Assembly (NCBI RefSeq): GCF_032854445.1
Contig: NC_088298.1
Coordinates: forward strand, 11,831,504-11,895,503
Direction of reading: 5' to 3'
From: Liolophura sinensis
Taxonomy: Eukaryota; Mollusca; Polyplacophora; Chitonida; Chitonidae
DNA length: 64,000 nucleotides
The notes under the pieces are model-generated. The model saw only the letters and a list, made by a program, of their open reading frames with translations, was not told where the DNA came from and did no database searches. Of the stretch, positions 1 through 12,100 are shown one piece after another (position 1 is the first letter of the stretch; every line of letters begins with the position of its first letter). The position numbers and the translations under genes are program-made.

Positions 1-890
1 GTTTTCAAAGAGTAATGACCGTTGCTGGGAAGGCCATTATGACGTCAACCTATTTTAATCGACTCTGCAGCTAAGACCGGTTATTTGTATATTAAATGTT
101 CGGTTATGAGTAATGTGCCGATCGGTAGCCAAGAACATGTCAAGTCTTTATCTCAAGCCCATTTTACTGACCCAGCAATTGTCTTACTTCCAAGTCGAGG
201 ACAAATCCAATGGCTGTATGTACAGACAATCTTGCCACAGCATTTGTGTATAAAAGAACAAAAGGCAGTTGATACCCTCCGTTCCAAAAAAACAATACGA
301 TTTAACTTTCACCCACATTATTAAGGTGCCAAACGATGCGGAATAAAGTCAGTAAAAGGCAGGTATCGAAACAATTACAAATTTATCTGGTTTCCATGGA
401 GTAAGGAGCGTTGATGTGTACGCCATTATGACATCAATCATGCTTTTACTGACGCTACAGCTACCAGTATTGGTCGTAGAGCATTGCGGTTTGCACCATT
501 TAATTTCTCGTCACAATTAAAGACGTATCAGCCTCTTTCCAACAACATTTAAACAGTTTTACCATTTTCAAATATTTCTCTCCTCACTTTACGGACTGAC
601 ATGACCAAAAATGTAACGTGTGCCTTTGCGACTGGTGATTTCTACATTAAACGTTCGGCTATAAGTAATGTGCCTACATCCAAGTCAAAGACAAACCCAA
701 TGCCTTCATTTACATGTACTACCAATCCACAGCAATTGCATATGGGAGCCATAAGTTAGTTGATACCGTCCGTTTTACAAATTCCAATTTAATACTGATT
801 CACATACATAAGGTAACAAACGATGCGAAAAAAGGCCAGCAATCGGCAGATGTTGAAAACATTACAAATTCCTCTGGTTTCCAATGAGAA
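1..890 (+). repeat. Degenerate tandem repeat units, copy A
   Basis: Two diverged units of about 0.4-0.5 kb follow each other. Both contain a 'cattatgacgtcaa'-like start, an 'atgtgccgatcgg' or 'aatgtgcctacatcc' middle, 'ccacagca' with a 'gttgatacc' stretch, and an end like 'caaacgatgcggaataa' followed by 'acaaatttctctggtttcc'. The open frames inside them do not persist between units, so I regard this as non-coding repeat. Confidence 0.7.
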
Positions 891-1069
891 AAGTGAACAG
901 TGACTTACATGAAGGTCCTTCAATTCTTTCAGCTATTGTTCTGATCCCTGGCTGAACGTCGTCTTGTGAAAATTATTCTAGGCGTTTCTAAGGGAGGTAA
1001 CTCCACCAGACGTTAATCAGTAGCCAAAAACCAAGCTGCCGCTGGTCAAAAAGGCAATGAAAAATTACC

Positions 1070-1210
1070 TCATAATAAAGTCTAACAACTCTTGTTAACT
1101 CTGACCCAGGAATTTTCCTACATCCAAGTCAAAGACAAACCCAATGCCTTCATTTACATGTACTACCAATCCACAGCAATTGTATATGGGAGCCATAAGT
1201 TAGCTCACAA
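1070..1210 (+). repeat. Copy-A-specific local duplication
   Basis: The stretch 'cataataaagtctaacaac' near 1,070 is repeated near 1,207. Between them sits a second copy of the 'tacatccaagtcaaagac' segment already seen near 675-760. Copy B has the simple arrangement at 39,535, so this is a small rearrangement after the large duplication. Confidence 0.7.
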
Positions 1211-2091
1211 TAAAGTCTAACAACTCTTGTTAACTCTTTCATTATACTGCAAATTTGGAAGAGTTATTACATGACAAAAGGTAATCGGAACAATGTAGCC
1301 GGTCACAGGTGGATTCAGTCGAATCTCCAAGACTGACATAAATGTTATGACGTTCATGTTCAACAAAACCAAGCGAGTTAATTTTACCTTCGTTTTAAGC
1401 ATTCCTGTGAAGCTTCCAGTAAAACCTGACTCCTCAAAAGTTCTTCATCAGACAGTTTCTAATTCACATTTTGCGATAGTGGTTTGACTCTGATCCGGTA
1501 ATATCTCTAACATGACCTTAATTATCCTCATGCTGGACCGATACAGCGGCCTGGGTTGTCTCCCCTTTTATATGTTTGGACTTGCTAGCCGTAACCTTTA
1601 TCAACACTGGTCTCTCAGCTTACTCCTGTTAGTCCTGATATGTCACATCAGAGGTGAACGTCAGCACGACCTGTTCAATCACAATCAATATAGCAATATA
1701 TACATGCACTCATCAACTTCTGCAAATTCTATGCATAAAACCAATCTTCAAACATAGTTCTACAGAAAATAGGCCAGATTTTTGTATGTCCGAAATATAC
1801 TTAGTATAGACTTGAAAACAATGTTCCAGTACTTATGACGTCACGTACTACTAAAAGTCTTGTAACCATCCAGGTTAACTGAAAAACAGATGTGTACTTT
1901 ACATTCACTAAACTGGAACTCCGAAAGGACCGACTGCCTGGTTCCGAATGCAACGAGATTGAAATATGGTAAACCGATTACAAAGGTAAAAACAATGGCA
2001 TCCGATAGCATGACCTTACGTGGTCAGAGCGAATGACTGAGCATGTTTATAACTTCATAATTCATATGGGGATATACATTATATTAAACAA
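1211..2091 (+). other. Stretch with no recognised gene
   Basis: No domain or splice structure is recognised. An 81-codon ORF at 1,512-1,757 is also open in copy B (39,843-40,088), but the copies are so alike that this gives little evidence of selection. Confidence 0.5.
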
Positions 2092-2619
2092 AGAGCTATG
2101 GAAGACGGATGCAGCCACTCGCATTCTGGAGCCGCGTCGTTTAATACACGCGGATCGAGAACTCGAGAGTCGAGTTTCACACAAACCGTGCGCAAAAACT
2201 CGTGAGGTTTTGCCTAATGTCAATCCACGGGTTTCGTAACGGGACGCGCAACTCGAGAACGCGAGAATACGAGGTTAAAAAAACCGAGTAATATTATTAC
2301 TAATCTCGCGCAGATTATAAAATTGAGCTTGAATAGCTAAAAAAACACAGCGTAGTTTTCGCTAATTTGACATTCTCGAGTTTTTGACTTGTATGTAACA
2401 AACTTCTCGAGATTAGCAGTAATATCGCACGGTTTCACTAATCTCGCATTCTCGAGTTTTCAACTGGCCGTCGTCTCATGAAACCCGCGGGTCGAGATAA
2501 GGTATACACCGCGCGATTTTTGACGGCCGATTTTTTTTAACCTCGACTTTTGAGTTCTCCAGATTAAGGACACAGCTACAGAACGCGAGTGGCCGCTTCC
2601 GTTTTCCATAAGAGCTCCT
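2092..2619. mobile_element. CTCGAG-rich fold-back element, copy A
   Basis: The ends are inverted repeats of about 40 bp: 'gagctatggaagacgga' with 'gccactcgcattctgg' on the left, and the complement of 'gaacgcgagtggccgc' with 'ttccataagagctc' on the right. The interior is CpG-rich and full of short palindromes such as 'ctcgag' and 'actcgagagtcgagt'. There is no ORF resembling a transposase, so it is probably a non-autonomous DNA element. Target-site duplication is not resolved. Confidence 0.6.
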
Positions 2620-4297
2620 GAAAACTGAAGACTAAAAGCATGATTGACCTGTCGAACATCAGATGTAGATAGGCGTGTCTTTTTTGGTTGGTGTAGCGTG
2701 ACATGCTGATAGAGAGTGAAATGGAAGCTGACTCGTGGGCCGACTGATCATTCCCATAAATGGTTCTACTAAACTGGGGAAACACAATGTAAAATTTCAT
2801 CACATACTTGTCGTTTCAGAAGGTACATGCTGTGTTGTAAACATACACAAGTTAAACTATGTACATGTATAAGTTAAATCGCCAAACACAGGTAAAGGGT
2901 TCCTGATCCTGTAATTTTTTTCAGTGTTCAGGATGTACGGATTATGTACTACACTCACTATAAAACACTAATAAAAATAATAAATCATATATGCATATTG
3001 TCCACAGAAGATTTTGGAATTTGAACCTTTCAATAATCGGTTTAAAATAACAGCAATGTCATTGTCACAAACTGTGAGAAATTTACACGGGGATCCATGT
3101 ACTTTCATAACAGATTTTCATATGATTAGAATGCCCTTCAATTTCTGTCTCTACCGTTTTTGGGGCTGCTCTTAGACGAATTTGATTTCCCAAGGGCAGA
3201 TAATTCAGTAGATTTCTTGTGTTGGCTTTTTGTGGCATTTTTCTCCAATCTGTTTTTCTCACAGTATTCTCTTTTTTAAGAATCGATTTATTCTTCTTTG
3301 TGCTTTGCTTTATGTTGTAAGAGAATGAAAAGGAAACGCATTTGTTGGGTAGCCTTTCATACAGATGACTAAGATTTGCATTACCACATAAATATGTTGG
3401 TGAATTTAAGGTAGTATAGGGGAATATAATTCACGTAAAACAAATCAGTTCAAACGTACTGTTGTTCTTTTCAGTAAAATGGCACTGCTTTTGTATAGCT
3501 ATACTCATAAAGCAAAGACCTATTTCACAAGCACTGCCCCATGACAGCAAAACAGCAAAAAATGGTTTGTTGCAATATGGCTCGTGACCGGCGTGTTTAA
3601 GTGGTAAATATTCTCCACTGGATCAAAATAAGAAGTTTTGCTGACTGCAGGAGACACTGATTAGCAAGAAAAAGTTTAATCACCTTTAACATGACAAGTA
3701 AGATGATTTTAGACGATGACTCCGCATTCCAGCTTTCGCTCATTTTCTCACTGTCCTTGTCTCCTTCTTCCACTTTCTCAGCTGCATAACGTTTCGCTGT
3801 GTTTCTCAGTATGGGATCCACAAATTACTCGATTTAGACCCTCACAACCAAACTCAGCTGGAAAAAAGTATCCACACCATGTACAGCAATACACACTTCC
3901 ACTTCAGCCTAAATCAGAAAAAAATTCTACATTGTCAAGAACATTTCATGAATGGAAAGATTTGTTCTCCAGCACTAAAAAGCTTTTAAATTCCGACATA
4001 CATGTAGCTAATGTCAAAATGAAACTTGATCTGCAATCATGATTTACGTCACATCTGATGACAAACCTGAAACGTGTTTCTGCGCCAATGCCTGCGCCTA
4101 ATTAAATACATTGCTGTTTATTGTCACATCACTTTAATACTGAAACCACTGCACTCAAGTGTGATTAAGGACCTATACTGAAATGAAAATCAAACATCAT
4201 TTAACGTCGCAGAAGTGCAGCCACAAGTTAAAATGTTTGGATTAATCACTGTCTACCAGGGAAGTGGAAAGCATGTACTGGTAAGATTTACTTATCT
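2620..4297 (+). other. No recognised gene; weak coding relics on minus strand
   Basis: Plus-strand ORFs here look like chance frames. On the minus strand around 3,597-3,821 there is a polar, charged ORF (with the run AEKVEEGDKDSEKMSES). Around 3,120-3,260 there is a stretch whose B counterpart is open for 76 codons but which is frame-broken here. They could be exons of one decayed gene or transposon. I do not recognise the family. Confidence 0.3.
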
Positions 4298-4462
4298 ATT
4301 TGATTGGTGTTTTACGCCGTACTCAAGAATATTTCACTTATGCGACGGCGGTCAGCATTATGGTGGGTGGAAACCCACGACCATCCGCAGGTTGCTTGCA
4401 GAGTACGGCCGGACAGGAAGCCAGAATGAGCTGGACTTGAGCTCACAGCGACCGCATTCTGG
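4298..4462 (-). repeat. tRNA-headed SINE, copy A
   Basis: The plus strand starts 'tgattggtgttttacgccgt', runs through 'gcgacggcggtcagcattat' and ends 'cagcgaccgcattctggt'. On the minus strand, 'gtgagctcaagtccagctc' resembles a pol III B box, placing the tRNA-like head at the right and the 3' tail at the left. The same body recurs at 9,511, 27,222 and in copy B. I believe it belongs to a V-SINE-type family common in molluscs; the name was not checked. Confidence 0.75.
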
Positions 4463-4535
4463 TAAGAATGAAGAACGATGGAAACATGTGACTAAATGGG
4501 AAGAACGATTCGTGCATAAACTTTTTCAATATTAA

Positions 4536-6065
4536 GTTCTAGTTATATTTAAAAATTATGTAAATGCACATATCTTCAAATTTCCTCTACCTATATTATA
4601 CAGAGGACGATTGCTATAGACATCTACATGTACCAGTACCATTATAAAGCATTTTTTATGGATGGACATTGAACATAAATCTGTTAATTAACATGGTGGC
4701 CAGAGGTGATGACTCAAAGCAGAAATAATGTACCCTTCAAGAGAACCGTCCATTTGTGGTGGTGTTGTAAAGTGGAGGCAGCAAATAGAGTATTAATTAA
4801 GCATGGAGTCATTCGTGTTTAGTCATATTAGACAGTGCATGTGAATGTGGAGACCCATATTTCGTACCATCCTCCTTGCCGTTCCAGTAATGTGTGAAGC
4901 AGCAGGCACAGCTACCGGACGAGGAACGGGCCCTGGTACGATCACAAACCACTGTCCTGCAACAACCGAACACTCTCATAGAATCAGAATATTTATTTTC
5001 ATTGATATGTGTATTTAATCTCTGATAATAAAGTTTTACTTACACAATGGCGGTCAGTGTTTTATGGGTGGAGGAGGCGGTAGTGCCCAGGGTAAGCCAT
5101 TAACTTGATTTGCAAAGGATAACATACACACTTGCACAACTTACTAGTACTTGTCTTTAACAAGGTCTTCATTGCAACAAAAGGATTGTCCCACAGATGC
5201 CGTTGAATGTTAATTACCATTATTTCCCAAGGATCAATAAGAGCAGGAAAATCAATAAATTCTCTTTCCAAGGCTGTGGTTCTGACTGCTAAGCCATGTC
5301 CAACATAGTTTAAGACAACTTAATACAATGCTCACTAAGTAATAGAGAGCGTTCAAACCTGCCAACACCATGCAAATTGTGTTCACGACACGACGTGTAG
5401 CCTTCAGCTATATATACAGAGATGCATACGTATCTGGTTGAAGACCACAACCACAGCCCTTTTCAGTGCTTCAAACGACCTTTCTAAAGGACAGCCATAT
5501 ATGAGCAGTTTCTGGTATTTTATATTTTGTTGCCTGTTATCAAAGTGATGCTAGAACAAATTCTGTTATTGCAACAGATTGTTCTATTAAATATTACGCA
5601 GATGCTCTATTAATTATAGAGATTTTATTAGACTAACAGGGTGTTATGTTGAATATGCCAGAATATTGCGTGATAATAACAATACATTCTAGCATCACTC
5701 ATAAAACAGATTCATTTTTGAGCGTATATGATTATTGTAAACCCTCAATGGCCACTTTCAGAATTTAGTCTCAGACTTTACAGTTGTACACCCGAATAGG
5801 TGGTCTCAGGGTAACACACAGATAAATTAGAGATCGAGGAAATAACCAGTGGCAAATTAAGACAAATCTACAATCAAGGTCTTCACTTGTATAAAATATT
5901 TTTACTAACATTTCTCACATTACTCGCAGCTCAATTTTAATTGCCGTATGTTTTATTCCAATGTATCAGAAAAGAATTAGAAAAGTTACAAGTGATGAAG
6001 AAATCATTACACATATACGACACAAATTTTATTGTGTTTTACAGAGTTTCACTTTCATTTCATGA
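4536..6065 (+). repeat. 1.5-kb block P1, copy A
   Basis: Starts at 'gttctagttatattt' and matches 7,221-8,745 (P2), with an offset of about 2.68 kb. Similarity fades after 'cacaaattttat' near 6,040-6,065. It carries the minus-strand ORF at 5,062-5,271. The rest has no recognised gene. Confidence 0.85.
5062..5271 (-). CDS. Unidentified ORF, possible internal exon (P1, copy A)
   Basis: A 69-codon ORF whose first part (MEREFIDFPALIDPWEIMVI, then WDNPFVAMKTLLKTSTS) has a composition typical of a real protein. The frame is open upstream into GHGLAVRTTAL. A GTAAG donor-like site follows the KTST codons on the minus strand, which suggests an exon ending near 5,140. I do not recognise the family. It also occurs at 43,548 (open) and in P2 blocks (stop). 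Confidence 0.3.
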   Translation of the reverse strand: MEREFIDFPALIDPWEIMVINIQRHLWDNPFVAMKTLLKTSTSKLCKCVCYPLQIKLMAYPGHYRLLHP

Positions 6066-7220
6066 TTTCTCGAAACGGTTGTACAATGACATACAATTAT
6101 GCTGTCTTGTATTTGATGGCGTAGAATGATAACTACAACAACAACCGACGTGAATCCGGGGCTCAAGACTGATAGTAATTTACATGTAGCTGTGTTTATA
6201 TTGGTCCGATTATCTTCCTTTGACTGATGTTAGACGTTATTTACTGGATTCAACAGACGCAGATTGCACTGTATGAGCGAGTTGCCCCGTTGTGAATTGA
6301 TAGAGGCAGAAATCTTAGCGTTAGTGTAGAAATATGTTTTTGTTCACAAAAAATTGCATGCCACCTGTGTTTGTCTAGAACAAGTCTGAGTTCAGGTCAG
6401 ACAGATAATGCAAGGGCCGGCCGCTGTAATTTTAGCCCTGAAGTACATAAAGGCCTTTTCTCTACAAACCACCCTTTTGACTCTTTTCGGTTGCCTGGAT
6501 ACCAATCCCTATGGGCCTACCTACTATATGGCTTCACGTCTTATCTATTGCTTAGCAGTCACGAATCACAGTGTCAATTCCAGTACCTGTGATAATAACC
6601 AGGTTGTATGTGCTCCTATATCTTCACTATATATAAGTATGTACTAATAACAAACAAGTTAAATGCCTTATCTTGCTTCCATGTTGTTTTACTCTGTGTT
6701 TGACTATCTTCATACTTTACACTTAAACCCTTCATAGCCTAGTAGTTATAACATACTATCGCAGCGCAATGACTCTAAAGCCTCTCAACAATGCAATCAC
6801 TGCGCGTTCAACTGCAGTACATGCTAATTTCCTCTCCAGCTTACATAATAAAGTCTTTCAGCAACCTGCACATGGCCATGGGTTTCCATGTGACAATATC
6901 TACATGTCGCGTAGTTTTCTTTCACTGTAGTTCTGACCTTCATCGTATAAATAAAATAATCTTGCGTACAACATAAAACACCAATCAAATCCCCTTACAA
7001 GTAAATATAATTTGTATATTCAGTAGACCTATAGTCTAAAAATTATTTTCACGTTTTGTTAAATGTCACTTCAGCAGACGCTCGTTGTATTAATTCTTGG
7101 TTTCGCAAATCCACATTCCTCAAATATAATGCTGATTTTTCCCGAATCCAATAAAATAAAGTACTAAAGGATCGTAGAATGACAACCAACGACGTGGACC
7201 CCGGCCAAAACTACGTTGCA
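6066..7220 (+). other. Spacer between P1 and P2 with no recognised gene
   Basis: Short ORFs at 6,371-6,647 and 6,791-6,976 are open in both large copies but have no recognisable domain. The only identified item is a SINE tail near 6,942. The sequence before P2 ('cgtagaatgacaacc') resembles the sequence after P1 ('cgtagaatgataac'), so the duplicated unit may once have been longer. Confidence 0.4.
6942..6990 (+). repeat. 5'-truncated SINE tail, copy A
   Basis: The run 'catcgtataaataaaataat' followed by 'acataaaacaccaatcaaat' matches the 3' end of the SINE at 27,222 ('gtaaaacaccaatcaaat'). Only about 50 bp remain. Confidence 0.55.
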
Positions 7221-8745
7221 GTTCTAGTTATATTTGAAATACATGTACGTGCACATATGTTCAAATTGTCTCCACCTATATTATACAGAGGACGACTGCT
7301 ATAGAAACCTACATGTACCACCACCATTATAAAGCATCTCTTTTATGGATGGACATTGAACATAGATCTGTTCACGGACATGGTGGCCAAAGGTGATGAC
7401 TTAAAGCAGAAATAATGCACCCTTCAAGAGAACGGTCTACTTGTGGTGGTGTTGTAAAGGGAAGGCAGCAAATAGAGTATTAATTAAGCATAGGGTCATT
7501 CGTGTGTAGTCATATCAGACAATGTATGTGTATGTGGAGACTCACATATCAGGTGTGTTATCATTCTCCTTGCGGTCCCAGTAATGTGTGAAGCAGCAGG
7601 CACAGCTACCGGACGAGGAACGGGCCCTGGTACGATCACAAACCACTGTCAGAATCAGAATATTTATTTTCATTGATTTGTGTATTTAATCTCTGATAAT
7701 AAAGTTTTACTTACACAATGGCGGTCAGTGTTTTATGGGTGGAGGAGGCCGTAGTGCCCAGGGTAAGCCATTAACTTGATTTGCAAAGGATAACATACAC
7801 ACTTGCACAACTTACTAGTACTTGTCTTTAACAAGGTCTTCATTGGAACAAAAGGATTGTCTCACAGATGTCGCTGACTGCTAATTGCCATTATTTTCCA
7901 AGGACCAATAAGAGCAGGAAAATCAATAACTTCTCTTTCCAAGGCTGTGGTTCTGACCGCTAAGCCATGCCCAACACAGTTTAAGACAACTTAATACAAT
8001 GTTCACTAAGTAATAGAGAGCGTTCAAACCTGCCTACACCATGTAAATTGTGTTCACGACACGACGAGTAGGCTACTGCTGCATATACAAAGATGTATAC
8101 GTATCTGGTTGAACACCACAACACCACAGCCCTTTTCAGGGCTTCAAACGACCTTTCTAAGGGCCAGCCATATATGAGCATTTTGTGGTATTTTATATTT
8201 TGTTGCCTGTTATCAAAGTGATGGTAGAACAAATTCTGTTTTTGCAGCAGATTATTCTGTTAAATATTACACAGATGCTCTATTAATTATAGAGATTTTA
8301 TTAGACTAACAGGGTGTTATGTTGAATATGTCAGAATACTGCGTTATAATAACAATACATTCTAGCATCACTCAGAAAACAGTATCATTTTTGAGCGTAT
8401 ATGATTGTTGTAAACTATCAATGGTTACTTTCAGATTATAACGTTAGATTTTACAGTTGTACACCCAAATAGGTGGTCTCAGGGTATCACACAGATAAAT
8501 TAGAGATCGAGGAAATAACCAGTGGCAAATTAAGGCAAATCTACAAACAAGGTTTTCACTTCTATCAAATATTTTCAATAACATTCCTCACATTACATTC
8601 GCAGCTGAATTCTAATTGTCGTATATTTGATTCTAATGTATCAGAAAAGAATTAGAAAGGTTACAAATGATGAAGAAATCATTACACATATAAGACACAA
8701 ATTTTATAGTGCGTGACAAAGTTCCAGTTTCATTCACGATGAACA
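7221..8745 (+). repeat. 1.5-kb block P2, copy A
   Basis: Second copy of the P block, clearly diverged from P1 and therefore older than the A/B duplication. It lacks a short stretch ('cctgcaacaaccgaacac') present in P1. The minus-strand ORF of P1 is interrupted here by a TGA near 7,863. Confidence 0.85.
7734..7943 (-). pseudogene. Broken copy of the P-block ORF (P2, copy A)
   Basis: Aligns with the ORF at 5,062 (EREVIDFPALIGPWKIMAI is readable), but a TGA replaces the TGG tryptophan codon before DNPFV. The same stop is present in the P2 block of copy B near 46,360. Confidence 0.35.
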
Positions 8746-9158
8746 TCATCAAAGTTTCCGAGTACTGACCATAATAACATGCTTACATCTAAACTGTAAA
8801 GCGGCTGAAATTCGTCAGGCGTCTAGAACCATGCATTAGGTAGGGTCGTTTCCATTGATCGGCCGGGAGTATGTTAAATAGCTATGTTTACGTCACCGTA
8901 TGCGAGATGTGCAGGCTTTTCAGCACAGGTTGAGTAGACTTACGGCTATGGTCCTCTGCATAAAGAGAGTACCCTCAATACATAGGATGAATACAATTTT
9001 GTAATCTTGCAGATCGTGAAGAGGGCGTGTGCTTTAAGCCTTATTTGTAGGCCAGCGACTTGCACAGATAAGACATACTGGATGGTTGATGTATTAGAGC
9101 GTCATAGCGTCGTGCTTAATGGGAGCTTAAGCTGAGAATAGCGCATTATTATGCTATA
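8746..9158 (+). promoter_or_regulatory. Region upstream of the sulfotransferase-like gene, copy A
   Basis: About 400 bp between the P2 block and the start codon. No convincing TATA box or initiator could be assigned. The A and B versions are almost identical apart from one short deletion in B ('agctatgtttacg' becomes 'agctgtttacg'). The promoter is presumed to lie here, by position only. Confidence 0.25.
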
Positions 9159-12100
9159 ATGAGGCCTTTACTTTCACATGTATGGGGCTCAAACCGTACC
9201 AAAATTTATTTAGTCTTCTTCCCTTTTCTCATCTGGGCGTTTCTCCTGTATGGGTGGGATGTTCTACCTGTGTTTCTTAGGAAGTGTTCTCCAGTGGAGG
9301 TTAAGCTGTCACCAAATTCGTTACCGCTGACAGCTTTGGTTAGCTTTCCCGGATCGGGTAATACATGGGTGCGCCATATTGTTCAACAAGCAACAGGTGA
9401 GTTTAGAGGCAACAAATAAGGCCCGTTTAACCAGTACAAAGTACATCTACTTTTATAAATGCAAATATGTGACAACGTTATATTTGTTTTTTGTTTTTGT
9501 TGTTGTTGCTGTTGTTATTGATTTACACTATGCTCAAAAATATTTTATTTATACGACGGCGGGAAACATGATGGTGGGAGGAAACCGGGTAAAGGCCTGA
9601 CGGAATCCGTGAACCATCCACAGGCTGCTGCCATACGGCAACACAACCTAACTAACACAATTAAACTGTAATGATGTAATTTTACACAGGCCCAGATAGG
9701 TCTTTGCTGTGGGATACATAAGTTTGAACACTAAGCCTAGAAATGGCCGCTGAATCAGTGAACCACATGAGGTTAGTTGTCACACCCAAGAAGCGAGTGA
9801 TCACCGAGCAAGATACTGCATTTATTACCCGGCGGACATACAAAAACGTGCTTCCTCTCGATTAGCTTTATTCCTACAAGCAAATGATAATTAGCTCCAG
9901 CTAATCTAGTTTTAACATTCTTCGGTGATCGTCTTCCATTCTTTGGCCGGTTTCATGTCATATCTAAGAAAATATCGTGATTATCATTGTTTTGTGTTGA
10001 ATTTAGCACCAGATTGTGAACTTGTAGCTTCGACACAAACGACTGGTTATATCTGGATACATGTGGTTGGTGCATGTGCAGCAAACAGTGTGTTTTATAC
10101 GGCTTGGATCAAAGCTGATTTGAAGAATTAGCTCGAACAATGAATACATTAAACTTGTTCTGACAAAGTACGTTTTACACCAATGTTCACGGCTTTTCTG
10201 TGGTCTCATGAATTCATGAATTTGCAACATTCCTTCACCTTTTTTATGACAGTGGTAAATGAAGAAAGCCATGCAAATCTACAGAACTCAAAACCGACAT
10301 TTAACCATAGATTTTTACACACAATCTATTCATTTTTGATTTTGTTTTTTTCTTGTCTGACCACAGGTATTGGAACTGGAAGCGTGTATTGTGACAAATT
10401 TCTACGGGATCATGGATTTCCCTTTGAATGTATCAAAAACGGCTCTGTAGTTTTGATAAAAACACATCGAGAAAAGATTTCCGAACCAAACCTACGATTT
10501 TCCCGTATAGTTCTCCTACTTCGAAACCCATTTGATGCAATTCGGGCGGAATTCAATCGACGTTTTTCTAAGGAAAATCACATAGGATTCGCATCCGAAA
10601 CCAGTGTTAAGAAAGGTAAGATAAAGAGTGGATCTTTACACGTGATAAACGGATAAAATTGGATTTATGAAGTGCTAGTCTTAAATTGGAAGTTTTATAT
10701 TCATAATTTAAAAGGAAGTAAATAATCGAAATCTTACAAATCCTTTTATTTGAAGCACACATGTAAACAGTAAAGGGAGATATCCAGATCCCAATTCAGG
10801 CCGACAACCAGTAAAACATTATCCAAAGTCAAATTCCCCAAGACCAATTTCATTAATGGACAAGTCATCATCTGGCTAAAACATATTTCAGCCGAAAGCA
10901 GGATACTCCATCTTAAGAATTCTATCCAAACAAACACATTGCCATCAAATTACGCAACCAAAGCTGTGGCCTAACTTTTACTCATTCACTCCATGAAGTA
11001 GCACATTATAACACAAAACTACTGCATTTTAAGAACGTTTACAACGATTTAGTTACGTGTAGCCGAAGGGCCCGTTCACAAATGTTGTGGGGCAGGTCTG
11101 TATTATTTACGGACCGCCACAGATGTAAAATCAGTTGATTTACAAACCGTGTAATGTTCAACGACGGTATCACAAATTATATCAGAGAGTAAAATACCGT
11201 CTCGAACCAAACCGCATTCATCTCCCCAAATACATTTTGCCGTTCATGTTAGCGTTTATTTATTTATTTATTTAATTGGTTAGCAGTTTCTTAATAACAA
11301 ATATCACAGTTTGGGATGATAAGAAGACGACATGTCACCGGACAACGCTTAAAAAATAAATCTTACGATATAATTCTTTTTTCTCTGAGTTACAACTGAA
11401 GATTTTAAATTTTTATCCGTCGTCTTTCTCGCACACAAGGGATGTTTTTTCTGTTTTCTTTTATAAAAATTATTTGAAAACGCCGTGTCCAAGCCGAAGT
11501 GCTATCCCTGACGTGCGCGATCAACACTACTTTCGACGTCACCCGCTACAAAACTGACGCATAACATCCATAAAAAAGAATACCCAGTTCAGCCTCAGTG
11601 GTGCTTAGATTTATTTTCATTTATTTGTATCAGAATTGAGCATGATTCTAGTTGTACAACAATCCCATTGTGCTTTTGTAAACATTTACGACCTGAACCA
11701 GGAATACCCCGGTCATGCATCTGCAGCTAGTCTAGGCTAGGCTATTTAATCAGGGCCGCTTGAGTTCCTTCTATAAGACATAGTAGTCCTACTCTATCAA
11801 CAGGTCAAGCAGTGAAAGGGGTATTCTTCCAGTATGTTCAATTTCCGAGAAAACTATCTTTATCACCTTGGCCTTCACCACCGAAGTCCACAACTTTTAA
11901 CTACCGTAGGCTTAGATTATTATACGGAAAATAACTTCGACATTAGAGAGCTAGAGTGAACGTGACGTAACCTTACTCTTGATAGTGAAAACGTGCTCAA
12001 GCTGTGTCAAAGCGAAGTTTCGCTAAACTTTTGTGGAGATGTGGAGAATAGGTATGAGACAAAAACAAGGAAAATTTCGACATCGTTAAAATCCAATTGA

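Noticed and set aside
3716-4042. A 108-codon plus-strand ORF
   Set aside because: In copy B (42,206) the frame is shortened and altered at its end, no domain is seen, and a charged ORF overlaps it on the opposite strand. There is not enough support to call a gene.
10183-10656. A 157-codon ORF reading through the start of exon 2
   Set aside because: Its first 60 residues are translated intron 1, including the polypyrimidine tract. The splice acceptor at 10,366 and phase agreement with exon 1 support the exon model instead.
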